Shown here one piece after another: positions 9,598 through 17,009 of a stretch of 51,932 nt of DNA. The translations under genes were made by a program, and so were the position numbers. Position 1 is the stretch's first letter; each line of letters starts with the position of its first letter. This DNA is from Burkholderiales bacterium. Lineage in GTDB: Bacteria > Pseudomonadota > Gammaproteobacteria > Burkholderiales > Burkholderiaceae_C. Below the pieces are notes generated by a model. It was not told the DNA's origin, searched no databases, and was given only the letters and a program-made list of their open reading frames with translations. The stretch is taken from the NCBI GenBank assembly GCA_947372225.1, contig CANBSV010000006.1, forward strand, positions 1 through 51,932, written 5' to 3'.

Positions 9598-10116
9598 TCA
9601 GCCCACGATCCTCAGAAAGGCCTCGTGCCGAACCAGTGCCGCCAAGTGGATTTCCTGCCACACGCGACCCTCGGCATCCAGCAGGCGCTGGCCCACAAAT
9701 GTCGGAGCAGCAGGATCGGCATCGCGTTCGAGCGAAAAATCAGCTTCACTGCGCAGTCCAGCGAGGCGGTCGACGCGCAATGCGGCGTTCACCTCGAACG
9801 ACGCATTGAATGCCACCAGCATCGAGGGCTCACGCACCGGCTCCGTCGCCGCCAGACCCAGGAATCGGCCCAGATCGACCACCCCGTGGAGGTGACCTCG
9901 CAAGTTGCCCACGCCGAGAAACCACGACTGCGCATGAGGCACAGGCATCAAGGGCACCATCGGAAAAATCTCGCCCGCCTCGGTCAGCGGAAACAGGAAG
10001 TGGTGCCCGGCGCTGTCGACCGCCAGCCAGGAACGCCCCGGCTGCATCGGCTGGACTTGCGGCACCTCATCGGTCAGGTGTGCGGGGAGATCTCGACGGG
10101 CTTCCTGACTGGACAT
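9598..10116 (-). CDS. pilI: PilI, CheW-like adaptor of the Pil-Chp pathway
   Basis: A 172-residue CheW-domain protein. The stretch WLAVDSAGHHFLFPLTEAGE, then VGNLRGHLHGVVDLGRFLG, matches the beta-barrel core of CheW adaptors, which link receptor (PilJ) to kinase (ChpA). The length and position between pilH and pilJ agree with PilI. It lies 34 bases upstream of the pilJ ATG on the same strand and 39 bases after the pilH stop. The ribosome binding site upstream of the ATG at 10116 is weak. A general CheW is possible from sequence alone, but operon order makes PilI the best call. Confidence 0.9.
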   Translation of the reverse strand: MSSQEARRDLPAHLTDEVPQVQPMQPGRSWLAVDSAGHHFLFPLTEAGEIFPMVPLMPVPHAQSWFLGVGNLRGHLHGVVDLGRFLGLAATEPVREPSMLVAFNASFEVNAALRVDRLAGLRSEADFSLERDADPAAPTFVGQRLLDAEGRVWQEIHLAALVRHEAFLRIVG

Positions 10117-10155
10117 GGGGCTGGCCGCTAGGGAGTGGTTGAGAAACGCTCAGGC

Positions 10156-10521
10156 TCAGCCGAAGGCGCGGATCTTCGCCGCCAACTCTTCAGCATCGAC
10201 GGGCTTGACGATGTAGTCACGTGCGCCTTGACGCATGCCCCAGACCTTGTCTGTTTCCTGATTCTTGCTGGTGCACATGATGACCGGCACGCTGGCATAA
10301 CGCGGATCGCGTGTGATGGTGCGGGTCAGCTGAAAACCATTTTGGCCAGGCATCACGACGTCCATCAGGATCAGGTCGGGAATCTGCTCGGCCAGGCGGC
10401 GCAGGGCCTCCTCGCCGTTTTGTGCGGTGCGCACGCTGTACCCCTGAATGGAAAGCAACCCCGAGACGTAGTGCAACTCCGTCTTCGAGTCGTCGACCAG
10501 CAAGATGTCCTTGATTGCCAT
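10156..10521 (-). CDS. pilH: PilH, single-domain response regulator
   Basis: A 121-residue stand-alone receiver, the same length as Pseudomonas PilH. It shows the acidic pair in ILLVDDSKTE, the phospho-acceptor Asp in LILMDVVMPGQNG, the Thr/Ser switch in MCTSKN and the Lys in VKPVDAEEL. The segment ETDKVWGMRQGARDYIVKPV is strikingly PilH-like. I use the ATG at 10521 (MAIKDILLVDD), with AAGGAC a few bases upstream, rather than an upstream in-frame ATG at 10536 that adds five residues. PilH is phosphorylated by ChpA and is associated with pilus retraction in Pseudomonas. Confidence 0.93.
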   Translation of the reverse strand: MAIKDILLVDDSKTELHYVSGLLSIQGYSVRTAQNGEEALRRLAEQIPDLILMDVVMPGQNGFQLTRTITRDPRYASVPVIMCTSKNQETDKVWGMRQGARDYIVKPVDAEELAAKIRAFG

Positions 10522-10571
10522 GCTTTGTCCTTGCAAGTGCCACCCTCAGGCGAGCGACTCGGCCATGCGCA

Positions 10572-10982
10572 TCAAAGCGCCTCTGCCACCACGCCAAGGT
10601 GCTGACGCACGGCGTCGAGAAGCTGATCCTTGGTGAACGGTTTGGTGAGGTAGTCCTGCGAGCCGACCATGCGCCCACGCGCCTTGTCAAACAAACCGTC
10701 CTTGGACGACAGCATGATCACCGGAACATCGGCAAAACGCGGATTGCGCTTGATGATGGCGCAAGTCTGGTAGCCGTCCAGACGAGGCATCAGGATGTCG
10801 CAAAAAACCAGCGACGGAGAGTGGTCGTTGACCTTGGACAGCGCATCGAAGCCGTCCTCGGCCAGAAACACTTCGTAACCGCCTTGATTGAGAAAGATTT
10901 CGGCGCTGCGCCGGATCGTGTTGCTGTCGTCGATGACCAATACCCTGGCCTTGGGCTGCGCTGCCGCGGAGTCTTCGTTCAC
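10572..10982 (-). CDS. pilG: PilG, single-domain response regulator
   Basis: A 136-residue CheY-like receiver: VLVIDDSNTIRRSAEIFL, phospho-acceptor Asp in VFCDILMPRLDG, MLSSKDG and TKPFTKDQLL. The pattern and length match Pseudomonas PilG (135 residues), which promotes pilus extension through PilB. The frame is open further upstream to an ATG at 11015, but the GTG at 10982 has GGGAG seven bases before it and gives the family length, so GTG is chosen. It is the first chemosensory gene of the operon and lies 54 bases after the rubredoxin stop. Confidence 0.92.
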   Translation of the reverse strand: MNEDSAAAQPKARVLVIDDSNTIRRSAEIFLNQGGYEVFLAEDGFDALSKVNDHSPSLVFCDILMPRLDGYQTCAIIKRNPRFADVPVIMLSSKDGLFDKARGRMVGSQDYLTKPFTKDQLLDAVRQHLGVVAEAL

Positions 10983-11036
10983 TGACTTCTCCCTATCAGG
11001 ACGCGAACATCGCATCCCGCCTACGGCTCTTATCGG

Positions 11037-11210
11037 TCAGATCTGCACGAACTCAAAGTCTTCTTTTCGCGCACCGCATTCCGGACAGGTCCAATTCATC
11101 GGAATGTCCTCCCAGCGGGTGCCCGGCGCAATACCGTGCTCCACGTCGCCGAGGGCTTCGTCGTAGATCCATCCGCAGATCAGGCACATCCAGGTTCGCG
11201 CTTCGGTCAC
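11037..11210 (-). CDS. Rubredoxin
   Basis: A 57-residue protein encoded from a GTG at 11210. It has the two iron-binding CxxC pairs of rubredoxin: MCLICGWIYDEALGD at the N terminus and WTCPECGARKEDFE near the C terminus, with PGTRWEDIP between. It carries a single Fe(Cys)4 site and shuttles electrons; the redox partner is not evident here. It is too short for many gene callers. It is encoded upstream of pilG on the same strand and divergent from the thiD-like gene, with 123 bases between the two starts that should hold both promoters; I could not identify either promoter with confidence. Confidence 0.93.
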   Translation of the reverse strand: MTEARTWMCLICGWIYDEALGDVEHGIAPGTRWEDIPMNWTCPECGARKEDFEFVQI

Positions 11211-11333
11211 GGTGGGATTGGGGCGTCATTACAATCTGGGCAATTCTACCGACGCCCGTTTCGGCCGCCTTGAGCGTGCACGGGCGGCGGTGCTGAGCAG
11301 TCCTGTTGTCACTTTTTACCCGAGCCTTCCTCC

Positions 11334-12269
11334 ATGACTGCACAGACACAACCGGCTGACGACGCCGCTGACGCGTTGCAGGAAGCCCCCTCCCCCTCCT
11401 GCGTGATGACTTTCAACGCCACCGACGCCACGGGCGCGGGTGGTGTTGCAGGCGACGTCGCCACCATCGCTGCCATGGGCGCGCACGGTTTGCCGATCAC
11501 GACCTCGATCGTGATGCGCGACACCGCTGAAGTGTTTGATTTTCACGCGCTCGATCCTGATGTGATCGCCGAGCAGGCGCGTTGCGTGCTCGAAGACGTC
11601 ACGATCGCCGCCTGGAAGGTGGGCTTTCTGGGTTCGGCCGAAGGTGTGGGGGCGGTCGCCGAGATCCTCTCGGACTACCCGGACGTGCCGCTGGTGGCCT
11701 ACATGCCCAGCCTGTCGTGGCTCGACGAAGACCAGCAACAGTCCTACGCTGATGCCTTCCGCGAACTGGTGTTGCCCCAAACGGAGGTGCTGGTGGGCAG
11801 CCACCAGACGCTCACCGATTTTTTGCTGCCCGACTGGGAGGCAGATCGCCCGGCATCTCCGCGCGAGATTGCCGTCGCGGCCGCAGAGCACGGCGCCCAG
11901 TTCGTTCTGGTGACAGGTTTGTTGGTGATCACCAGCAAAAGCCCTGAGCAGTTCCTCGACAACGTTCTGGCGTCGGCGCAGGGCGCGATCACCGGTGAAA
12001 AATTCGAGCGCTTCGAGGCAAGTTTCAACGGTGCGGGCGACACTTTGTCGGCTTCGCTGGCGGCTTTGCTGGCCTCGGGCAGCGAGTTGCAAAACGCCGT
12101 GGGCGAATCGCTCGCGTTCCTCGACCAGTCCCTTGATGCGGGCTTTCGCCCCGGCATGGGCAATGTGGTTCCTGACCGATTTTTCTGGGCCCTCGCCCCC
12201 GGCGAAGACGAGGGAATCGGCGCCGAAGACGATGGCGCCGACACCGCGGGCATTCGACACATCCACTAA
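11334..12269 (+). CDS. thiD: ThiD-like hydroxymethylpyrimidine/phosphomethylpyrimidine kinase
   Basis: A 311-residue ribokinase-fold protein. The N-terminal segment MTFNATDATGAGGVAGDVAT (25-44) is the counterpart of the ThiD phosphate/substrate loop, and FNGAGDTLSA (231-240) carries the anion-hole GAGDT motif with its catalytic Asp. Canonical ThiD reads AGSDxSGGAGIQAD in the first loop; this protein diverges there and has an acidic C-terminal tail, so it belongs to a divergent ThiD branch. Expected role: phosphorylation of HMP and HMP-P for thiamine pyrophosphate synthesis. The first ATG has no good Shine-Dalgarno sequence. It is followed 44 bases later by hemL on the same strand. Confidence 0.8.
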   Translation: MTAQTQPADDAADALQEAPSPSCVMTFNATDATGAGGVAGDVATIAAMGAHGLPITTSIVMRDTAEVFDFHALDPDVIAEQARCVLEDVTIAAWKVGFLGSAEGVGAVAEILSDYPDVPLVAYMPSLSWLDEDQQQSYADAFRELVLPQTEVLVGSHQTLTDFLLPDWEADRPASPREIAVAAAEHGAQFVLVTGLLVITSKSPEQFLDNVLASAQGAITGEKFERFEASFNGAGDTLSASLAALLASGSELQNAVGESLAFLDQSLDAGFRPGMGNVVPDRFFWALAPGEDEGIGAEDDGADTAGIRHIH

Positions 12270-12313
12270 CGCGCTGGCGTTTACCCCCTCAACAGCGCGC
12301 ACTTCCGCCTGAC

Positions 12314-13612
12314 ATGACCTCCACCAACGCTCAGCTTTTCGAACGCGCCCAGCGGGTCATTCCCGGCGGCGTCAATTCACCGGTTCGCGCCTTCCGGGCG
12401 GTCGGCGGGACACCGCGTTTCATCGCGCGTGCCGAAGGCCCCTACATCTTCGACGCTGAAGGCAAGCGCTACATCGACTACATCGGCTCGTGGGGACCCA
12501 TGATCCTGGGCCACGGCCATCCAGCCGTGCTCGATGCCGTTCAGAAGGCAGCGCTGGACGGCTTCTCGTTCGGCGCGCCGACCGAGCGCGAGATCGAGCT
12601 GGCCGAGGAGATCCTCAAGCTCGTGCCCAGCATGGACCAGGTCCGCCTCGTGAGCTCGGGCACCGAGGCCGCGATGAGCGCGCTGCGTCTGGCGCGCGGC
12701 GCCACAGGACGCAACAAGATCGTCAAGTTCGAGGGCTGTTACCACGGCCACGCCGACGCGCTCCTGGTCAAGGCAGGCTCGGGTCTCGCGACCTTCGGCA
12801 ACCCGACCAGCGCCGGCGTGCCTGAAGACGTGGTCAAGCACACCGTGGTGCTTGAGTACAACCACATCGGCCAGCTCGAGGAAGCCTTTGCACTGCACGG
12901 CTCCGACATGGCGTGCGTGATGATCGAGGCGATTTGCGGCAACATGAATTTCGTGCGTGCCAGCGTGCCCTTCATGACCCGGCTGCGCGAGCTGTGCACC
13001 CAGCACGGTGTGCTGCTGGTGTTCGACGAGGTCATGACCGGCTTCCGCGTGGCGCTCGGCGGCGCTCAAAGCGTCTACGCCAAGTTGATTCCCGGCTTCG
13101 CGCCTGATGTGAGCGTGTTCGGAAAGGTGATCGGCGGCGGCATGCCGCTGGCAGCCTTCGGCGGCCGGCGTGCGGTGATGGAGCAGCTTGCACCGCTCGG
13201 CCCGGTCTATCAGGCCGGCACGCTGTCAGGCAACCCAGTGGCCACCGCCTGCGGTCTGGCCACGCTGCGCGAGATCCAGAAACCCGGCTTCTTCGAAGCA
13301 CTCACCGCCAGCACGCGACAGCTTGTCGACGGCTTTGCCGCCGCGGCTGCCGAGGCCGGCGTGCCAATGGTCACCGACAGCGAAGGCGGCATGTTCGGTT
13401 TCTTCTTCGCGTCGCAACTGCCGCAGCAGTACACGCAGGTGCTGGCCACCGACAAGGCGCGCTTCAACCACTTCTTCCACGCCATGCTCGACCGCGGCGT
13501 CTACCTCGCGCCAGCGCTCTACGAAGCCGGCTTCGTGAGCGCAGCGCACCGCCCGGACGACCTCGCCGCCTCGATCGAAGCTGCGCGGCAGTCGCTCAAG
13601 CTCGCGCTCTGA
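12314..13612 (+). CDS. hemL: Glutamate-1-semialdehyde 2,1-aminomutase
   Basis: A 432-residue PLP enzyme, the normal length for HemL. It converts glutamate-1-semialdehyde to 5-aminolevulinate, the committed step of the C5 tetrapyrrole pathway. Visible motifs are SSGTEAAMSALRLARG (114-129, phosphate binding), VFDEVMTGFR with PLP-binding D238, and VFGKVIGGGMPLAAFGG with the Schiff-base lysine K271. The N-terminal RVIPGGVNSPVRAF is typical. This implies ALA synthesis from glutamyl-tRNA rather than glycine. The start lacks a strong ribosome binding site. It sits between thiD and mpl, all on the plus strand. Confidence 0.97.
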   Translation: MTSTNAQLFERAQRVIPGGVNSPVRAFRAVGGTPRFIARAEGPYIFDAEGKRYIDYIGSWGPMILGHGHPAVLDAVQKAALDGFSFGAPTEREIELAEEILKLVPSMDQVRLVSSGTEAAMSALRLARGATGRNKIVKFEGCYHGHADALLVKAGSGLATFGNPTSAGVPEDVVKHTVVLEYNHIGQLEEAFALHGSDMACVMIEAICGNMNFVRASVPFMTRLRELCTQHGVLLVFDEVMTGFRVALGGAQSVYAKLIPGFAPDVSVFGKVIGGGMPLAAFGGRRAVMEQLAPLGPVYQAGTLSGNPVATACGLATLREIQKPGFFEALTASTRQLVDGFAAAAAEAGVPMVTDSEGGMFGFFFASQLPQQYTQVLATDKARFNHFFHAMLDRGVYLAPALYEAGFVSAAHRPDDLAASIEAARQSLKLAL

Positions 13613-13691
13613 TCGGCCCTTGATGGCCCGACGCCGAACGCTCACCCGATGAGCGCGCCGGCGCTGGCCTGATTACTGCTCAACTCCCTCC

Positions 13692-15104
13692 ATGCACATC
13701 CACATCCTCGGCATCTGCGGCACCTTCATGGGTGGCCTGGCGGCGCTGGCTCGCGAGGCCGGTCACAAGGTCACCGGCTGCGACGCCGGCGTCTATCCGC
13801 CGATGAGCGACCAGCTCCGCGCCCTGGGCATTGAGCTGATCGAGGGCTGGGGCGCCGATCAGCTCGCGATCAAGCCCGATTTGTTCGTGGTGGGCAATGT
13901 GGTCTCGCGCGGCAACCCGCTGATGGAAGCGGTGCTCGACGCCGGTGCGGCTTACACCAGCGGGCCGCAGTGGCTGGCCGAGCACGTGCTGCACGGCCGT
14001 CATGTGCTGGCCGTGGCGGGCACCCACGGAAAGACCACCACCACCTCGATGCTGGCCTGGGTGCTCGAGCACGCCGGGCTGCAGCCGGGCTTTCTGGTCG
14101 GCGGCGTGCCGTTGAACTTCGGCATCTCGGCGCGGTTGGGTGCGCCGGTGCCTGCCGATGCCAGCGCGCCGCGTCCGCCCTTCGTGATCGAAGCCGACGA
14201 ATACGACACCGCCTTTTTCGACAAGCGCAGCAAGTTCGTGCACTACCGCCCCCGCACGGCGGTGCTCAACAACCTCGAGTTCGACCACGCGGACATCTTC
14301 GACAACCTGGCGGCCATCGAGCGGCAGTTCCATCACCTGGTGCGCTCCGTGCCTGCGCAGGGTCGGCTGGTCGTCAATGCGCGCGACGAGTCCTTGCAGC
14401 GCGTGCTCGGCATGGGCTGCTGGAGCGATGTGGTGCGCTTTGGCGCGCGCCGCGAGACCCCCGGCGAATGGCGCACCCGCGGCGAGCCGCATGCCTTCGA
14501 TGTGCTGCGCGGCAGCATGAAGATGGCGCGCGTCGAGTGGGCGCTGGCCGGCGAGCACAACCAGCTCAATGCACTGTCAGCCATCGCCGCGGCCGACCAC
14601 CTGGGCGTGAGCGCCGAGGTCGCGGCCGCTGCGTTGGCCAGTTTCGAGAACGTGCGTCGCCGGCTCGAGTTGCGCGGCAGCATCAACGACATCAGCGTGT
14701 ACGACGATTTCGCCCACCACCCCACGGCCATGCACACGACCATCAACGGTCTGCGCCGCCAAATCGATGCCCGCTGGAGTCCGTCCCAGCCCCGACCCCG
14801 CGTGCTCGCCGTGTTCGAGCCCCGCTCCAACACCATGAAGCTCGGCACCATGAAGGCCCAACTGCCGTGGGCGCTCGAAGAAGCCGATCTGTCGTTTTGC
14901 CACAGCGGCGGCCTCGACTGGGACGCCACGCAGGCGCTCGCACCGCTGGGCAAGCAGGCCGTGGTCAGCCCGACGATCGATCAGCTGGTGGCCCAGGTGA
15001 TGGCCGCCGTGCGCCCCGGCGACCATGTGCTTTGCATGAGCAACGGCGGCTTTGGCAACGTGCACGCCCGTTTGCTCGAAGCGCTGTCCGCCAAGGCACG
15101 CTGA
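13692..15104 (+). CDS. mpl: UDP-N-acetylmuramate:L-alanyl-gamma-D-glutamyl-meso-diaminopimelate ligase
   Basis: A 470-residue Mur ligase family member. It opens MHIHILGICGTFMGGLAAL, the Mpl version of the Rossmann start, carries the ATP loop AGTHGKTTTTSM (about 114-125), and later shows VYDDFAHHPTAM and FEPRSNTMKLG, which distinguish Mpl from MurC. It ligates recycled murein tripeptide to UDP-MurNAc, bypassing MurC, MurD and MurE. It is separated from the biosynthetic dcw cluster, which is in this same window on the other strand. The 79 bases after hemL contain a small hairpin (CGCTCA with TGAGCG) but no poly-T run. The next gene begins 25 bases downstream. Confidence 0.95.
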   Translation: MHIHILGICGTFMGGLAALAREAGHKVTGCDAGVYPPMSDQLRALGIELIEGWGADQLAIKPDLFVVGNVVSRGNPLMEAVLDAGAAYTSGPQWLAEHVLHGRHVLAVAGTHGKTTTTSMLAWVLEHAGLQPGFLVGGVPLNFGISARLGAPVPADASAPRPPFVIEADEYDTAFFDKRSKFVHYRPRTAVLNNLEFDHADIFDNLAAIERQFHHLVRSVPAQGRLVVNARDESLQRVLGMGCWSDVVRFGARRETPGEWRTRGEPHAFDVLRGSMKMARVEWALAGEHNQLNALSAIAAADHLGVSAEVAAAALASFENVRRRLELRGSINDISVYDDFAHHPTAMHTTINGLRRQIDARWSPSQPRPRVLAVFEPRSNTMKLGTMKAQLPWALEEADLSFCHSGGLDWDATQALAPLGKQAVVSPTIDQLVAQVMAAVRPGDHVLCMSNGGFGNVHARLLEALSAKAR

Positions 15105-15129
15105 TCGCGCGTCGATACGCGAGCCGCCG

Positions 15130-15771
15130 ATGAACCCGTCGGTTCCCGATCGCCGCGCGATGAGCCCCGAGGGCGCGGTCTCGCACGTGGTCTACCTGCA
15201 CGGTTTCCGGTCATCGCCGCACTCCACGAAGGCGCGGCAGTTCGCCGATTGGGTGCGCGAGCACCGCCCCGACGTGACCTGGTGGTGCCCGCAGCTGCCA
15301 CCCTCGCCGCGCGAGGCGCTGGCGCTGCTCGAACACGGCTGCGCCGGTTGGCCGAAGGACCGGACCGCCGTCATCGGCAGTTCGCTGGGCGGCTTTTATG
15401 CCACCGCGCTGGCCGAGCGCTGGGGCTCACGTGCGGTGCTGCTCAACCCCGCGGTGAACCCGTCGCGCGATCTGGCCACGCAAATCGGCGAGAGCCGCAG
15501 CTGGCACGACGACGCGCCGTTTTTCTTCCGGCCCGAGTTCATCGACGAGTTGCTGGCCATGGCGCCGGCGGCGATCACCCGGCACGAGCGCTATTTGGCC
15601 GTCATCGCCGAGGGCGACGAGGTGCTCGACTGGCGCGAGATGCACGAGCGCTACGCCGGGTGCGCCATACGCGTGCTGCCGCGTGATGCCCCAGGCAGCG
15701 ATCACGCGCTCAGCCGCTTCGAAAATCAGATGCCCGAAGTGCTGGCGTTTGCGGGACTCAGCCCGCGGTGA
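15130..15771 (+). CDS. YqiA-like alpha/beta-hydrolase (UPF0227 esterase)
   Basis: A 213-residue alpha/beta hydrolase. VVYLHGFRSSPHSTKA provides the oxyanion region, VIGSSLGGFYATALAE contains the nucleophile elbow GxSxGG, IAEGDEVLDWREM supplies a likely catalytic Asp and GSDHALSRFE the catalytic His. This pattern fits the YqiA/UPF0227 esterases, whose natural substrate is uncertain. The frame is open upstream into mpl; I chose the ATG at 15130, although the ATG at 15160 would also leave the whole fold. Its stop codon directly abuts the stop of the convergent small membrane protein gene, the two forming TGATCA. Confidence 0.85.
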   Translation: MNPSVPDRRAMSPEGAVSHVVYLHGFRSSPHSTKARQFADWVREHRPDVTWWCPQLPPSPREALALLEHGCAGWPKDRTAVIGSSLGGFYATALAERWGSRAVLLNPAVNPSRDLATQIGESRSWHDDAPFFFRPEFIDELLAMAPAAITRHERYLAVIAEGDEVLDWREMHERYAGCAIRVLPRDAPGSDHALSRFENQMPEVLAFAGLSPR

Positions 15772-15987
15772 TCACCAGGTGAGCAACGTGTGCACCACGC
15801 TGCCCCAGATCTCGGCGTTAAACCACAGCAGCACCAGCACAAACGTCCACTGGCGCAGCATGCGGCTGCGCTGCAGCCACAGCTGGATGTCGGTGGTGAT
15901 GAACACCACGAACGACGCGATGCTCAGACCGCCCATGAGAGCGATCCCGCTGCCTATCACCCAGCGCAAGACCTTGACGATCACCAT
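15772..15987 (-). CDS. Small two-helix membrane protein, unknown function
   Basis: A 71-residue protein with two predicted membrane helices, roughly residues 5-31 and 45-69, separated by a short charged loop containing QRSRMLRQ. I recognise no family and assign no function. Its ATG overlaps the lpxC stop in the seven bases ATGGTGA, so it is probably translationally coupled to lpxC and is the last gene of the dcw operon. Coupling to lpxC could hint at an envelope role, but that is inference. The absence of any gap on either side and the clean helix pattern argue that it is real. Confidence 0.7.
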   Translation of the reverse strand: MVIVKVLRWVIGSGIALMGGLSIASFVVFITTDIQLWLQRSRMLRQWTFVLVLLWFNAEIWGSVVHTLLTW

Positions 15988-16916
15988 GCTGGCGCCAGTT
16001 CGGCCAGCCCGGCAGGCGCCAGAGACGCGTCGTCGAAGCTGACGATGTCGTAGGTGCTCTTGTCGGACAGCACCGCACGCACCAGCTTGCTGTTCAGCGC
16101 GTGGCCCGACTTGAAGGCGCCGTAGGCGCCGATCAAAGGATGGCCGATCACGTACAGATCGCCGATGGCGTCCAGGATCTTGTGCTTCGCAAACTCGTCG
16201 GCATAACGCAGTCCCTCGCTGTTGAGCACCTTGAAGTCGTCGACCACCACCACGTTGTCGAGGCTGCCGCCCAGACCGAGCCCGCGCGAGCGCATCAGTT
16301 CCACGTCACGGGTGAAGCCGAAAGTGCGCGCGCGGGCGATTTCCCGCTTGTACTGTCCCGAACCCATGTCGAACACCACGTGCTGGCCGGTCTGATTGAC
16401 CGCCGGGTGATCGAAATCTATCTCAAAGGTGAGTTTGTACCCGTCGAAGGGCTCCAGCCGCGCCCATTTCAGGCTGGCGCCTTCGCCCTCGCGCACTTCC
16501 ACCGGACGCAAGATGCGCAAGAAGCGCTTGGGCGCGTCCTGCAACTCGATGCCCGCGCTTTGCAGCAGAAACACGAACGACGCCGCCGAGCCATCGAGGA
16601 TCGGCACTTCTTCAGCGGTGATGTCGATCTGCAGGTTGTCGATACCCAGCCCCGCACACGCAGACAGCAGGTGCTCAACGGTGTTGACCTTGGGCGCACC
16701 CGGATTGCCCAGCGGCGACAGCGCGGTGGCCATGCGCGTGTCGCACACCGACTCGGCCCGCACCGGGATGTCCACCGGCTGCGGCAAGTCCACACGACGG
16801 AACACGATCCCGCTGTCGGGCGGCGCCGGGCGCAGCGTGAGTTCCACCCGCTGCCCGCCGTGCACCCCCACCCCCACCGCCCGGGTCAGGGACTTCAGCG
16901 TGCGCTGAGCAAGCAT
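15981..16916 (-). CDS. lpxC: UDP-3-O-acyl-N-acetylglucosamine deacetylase
   Basis: A 311-residue zinc amidase of full length. It catalyses the committed step of lipid A synthesis in the cytoplasm. The zinc ligands are visible: H82 in VEHLLSACAGLG, H245 and D249 in KHKILDAIGD, and the general acid/base His H272 in SGHALNSK. The N terminus MLAQRTLKSLTRAVGVGVHGG matches the family. It lies 93 bases downstream of ftsZ, the typical end of proteobacterial dcw clusters. The start codon is preceded within 20 bases by an inverted repeat (16919-16933) that contains the GGAA-type ribosome binding site, described separately. The substrate tunnel is not otherwise unusual. Confidence 0.97.
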   Translation of the reverse strand: MLAQRTLKSLTRAVGVGVHGGQRVELTLRPAPPDSGIVFRRVDLPQPVDIPVRAESVCDTRMATALSPLGNPGAPKVNTVEHLLSACAGLGIDNLQIDITAEEVPILDGSAASFVFLLQSAGIELQDAPKRFLRILRPVEVREGEGASLKWARLEPFDGYKLTFEIDFDHPAVNQTGQHVVFDMGSGQYKREIARARTFGFTRDVELMRSRGLGLGGSLDNVVVVDDFKVLNSEGLRYADEFAKHKILDAIGDLYVIGHPLIGAYGAFKSGHALNSKLVRAVLSDKSTYDIVSFDDASLAPAGLAELAPAW

Positions 16917-16918
16917 CG

Positions 16919-16933
16919 ATTCATTCCATGAAT
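16919..16933 (-). promoter_or_regulatory. Inverted repeat over the lpxC ribosome binding site
   Basis: On the minus strand, ATTCAT and ATGAAT flank a three-base spacer, ending two bases before the lpxC start codon. The putative ribosome binding site lies inside this repeat, and a two-codon frame (ATG GAA TGA, 16921-16929) sits in it. A hairpin here could limit lpxC translation, but the three-base loop and AT-rich stem would be weak. Regulatory function is inference. Confidence 0.35.
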
Positions 16934-16936
16934 ACC

Positions 16937-16999
16937 AGTCCGGCGCCCGGCCGCCCGAAGCCGGACTGCGCCCCTTGGGGGCAGGAGCAACGCGACTGG
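16937..16999 (-). repeat. Structured intergenic element between ftsZ and lpxC
   Basis: AGTCCGGC (16937-16944) pairs with GCCGGACT (16960-16967), CCCC-TT-GGGG forms a second small palindrome (16971-16980), and CCAGTC (16935-16940) could alternatively pair with GACTGG (16994-16999). The G/C-rich composition and nested pairing resemble dispersed intergenic hairpins that I recall from Comamonadaceae genomes. There is no poly-T run on the minus strand, so a classical terminator is unlikely. It may attenuate or stabilise the ftsZ-lpxC transcript. Confidence 0.5.
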
Positions 17000-17009
17000 G
17001 GGGCTCACG

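Noticed and set aside
13613..13691. Terminator between hemL and mpl
   Set aside because: A CGCTCA/TGAGCG hairpin is present but lacks a T-run and is short, so termination is not supported.
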